Origin: Bordetella parapertussis
GTDB taxonomy: Bacteria > Pseudomonadota > Gammaproteobacteria > Burkholderiales > Burkholderiaceae_C
Reading direction: 5' to 3'
NCBI GenBank assembly: GCA_943328885.2
Contig: CALQBT020000012.1
Location: forward strand, 1-15,532
Length of the DNA: 15,532 nucleotides
The stretch's first letter is position 1; every line of letters starts with the position of its first letter. Both the position numbers and the translations under genes were made by a program. The notes under the pieces were generated by a model. That model did no database searches and was not told the origin of the DNA. It saw nothing but the letters and a program-made list of their open reading frames with translations. Below, piece after piece: positions 15,023-15,532 of the stretch.

Positions 15023-15532
15023 TCAAGCCTTCTTCGGGATAGGCTTGAGGACAGCCTCGCAGGTCGCGCGCTGGGCATCCCCCGCCTCCAGCCTGCCACA
15101 GACCGCCGCCAGACCGTCGGGCCCGTCCCTGAGCCGGCGCAGTGCCTCGTCGTGCTGGCCTTCCTTGTTCCATTGGCCCAGTTGGCTGCCCACTCTTTGC
15201 AGCGACCTCGCGCTGCGCTCGTGAAAAGCCGCAGGGTCCTTCGCCGCCTCGGCGAAGAGCTGGCGCGCCAGCGCCTCGACGCGAGTGGTCTCGCCCGGCG
15301 CGAGCTCGACCAGCGCGCTGAAGTAGCCCGCGCCCCACTGCAACCGAGTCGCCGGGCCTTCGCTGCGGGCATAGGCCTGCTCGTACCAGCGCAGCGCTTC
15401 GTCCTTGCGGCCGAGCTTGCGTGCATTGCCTGCGAGCTGGCTCATCAGGTAGTACGGCGAATGGCTCTTGACCAGGTTGGCCTTGAGCAGCGCGTCGCTC
15501 TCGGCCCAAAGCCCCGCCTGGCTCAGCGCGTA
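15023..15532 (-). CDS. C-terminal part of a TPR-like helical-repeat protein, possibly thioredoxin-linked (5' end outside window)
   Basis: The frame is open from the right edge of the window to TGA 15023-15025, giving 169 residues of a longer protein. The visible part is predicted to be helical. It carries TPR-like phrases such as LGRKDEALRWYEQAYARSEGPATRLQWG and QHDEALRRL, and ends in two Cys (VCGRL and ATCEAV) and KPIPKKA. Similar C-terminal regions occur, as I recall, behind thioredoxin domains in Burkholderiales proteins, but no thioredoxin part is in the window. It precedes the cysteine-free glutaredoxin-like gene by about 85 bases in the same direction. Confidence 0.65.
   Translation of the reverse strand, partial: YALSQAGLWAESDALLKANLVKSHSPYYLMSQLAGNARKLGRKDEALRWYEQAYARSEGPATRLQWGAGYFSALVELAPGETTRVEALARQLFAEAAKDPAAFHERSARSLQRVGSQLGQWNKEGQHDEALRRLRDGPDGLAAVCGRLEAGDAQRATCEAVLKPIPKKA

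Overview
The window looks like chromosomal DNA from a GC-rich betaproteobacterium, most likely Burkholderiales of the Rubrivivax/Leptothrix/Roseateles type. The grounds are gene content, not a database search: a PEP-CTERM protein, a short (type 2) ArgC, a YkgJ-type cysteine-cluster protein next to mnmG, and an mnmG-rsmG-parA-...-parB cluster carrying parS sites. The last group usually lies near the chromosomal replication origin, but no origin is visible here.

Layout. (1) 1-597, + strand: 3' part of a PEP-CTERM exported protein. (2) 759-5682, - strand: the conserved stress module prkA (AAA+ Ser kinase) - yeaH (DUF444, VWA-like) - spoVR, read in that order. spoVR is interrupted by one in-frame TAG codon although the rest of the protein is intact. 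(3) 5683-6067: a 385-base gene-free region upstream of prkA. It holds a sigma-54-like -24/-12 element facing prkA and, about 75-105 bases upstream of its predicted start, three perfect copies of a 14-bp repeat that form overlapping TGCAC...GTGCA inverted repeats resembling NtrC sites. (4) 6068-12998, - strand except argC: the segregation/tRNA-modification cluster mnmG - rsmG - parA - GNAT, then argC on the opposite strand, then an RBBP9/YdeN-like protein and parB. Two parS sites lie inside the coding sequences of rsmG and mnmG. (5) 13103-13444, + strand: a small 8-cysteine YkgJ-family protein divergent from mnmG. (6) 13721-14545, + strand: a short-chain dehydrogenase, preceded by an intergenic region with several short palindromes. 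(7) 14572-15532, - strand: a cysteine-free glutaredoxin-fold protein and the C-terminal part of a helical-repeat protein that runs off the window.

How the parts fit. MnmG modifies wobble U34 of tRNAs and RsmG methylates 16S rRNA. ParA and ParB act on the two parS sites to segregate the chromosome. argC, in reverse orientation, separates parA from parB, so parB probably does not rely on the mnmG promoter. Several proteins have lost residues their families normally need: the RBBP9-like protein lacks the nucleophilic Ser and the His, the glutaredoxin-like protein has no Cys at all, and ParB has Leu where an Arg/Lys is usual in the N-terminal ParA-stimulating motif.

No tRNA, rRNA, CRISPR array, transposon or phage gene is visible. 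The most rewarding places to look are the prkA regulatory region, the broken spoVR, and the group of proteins with altered active sites.
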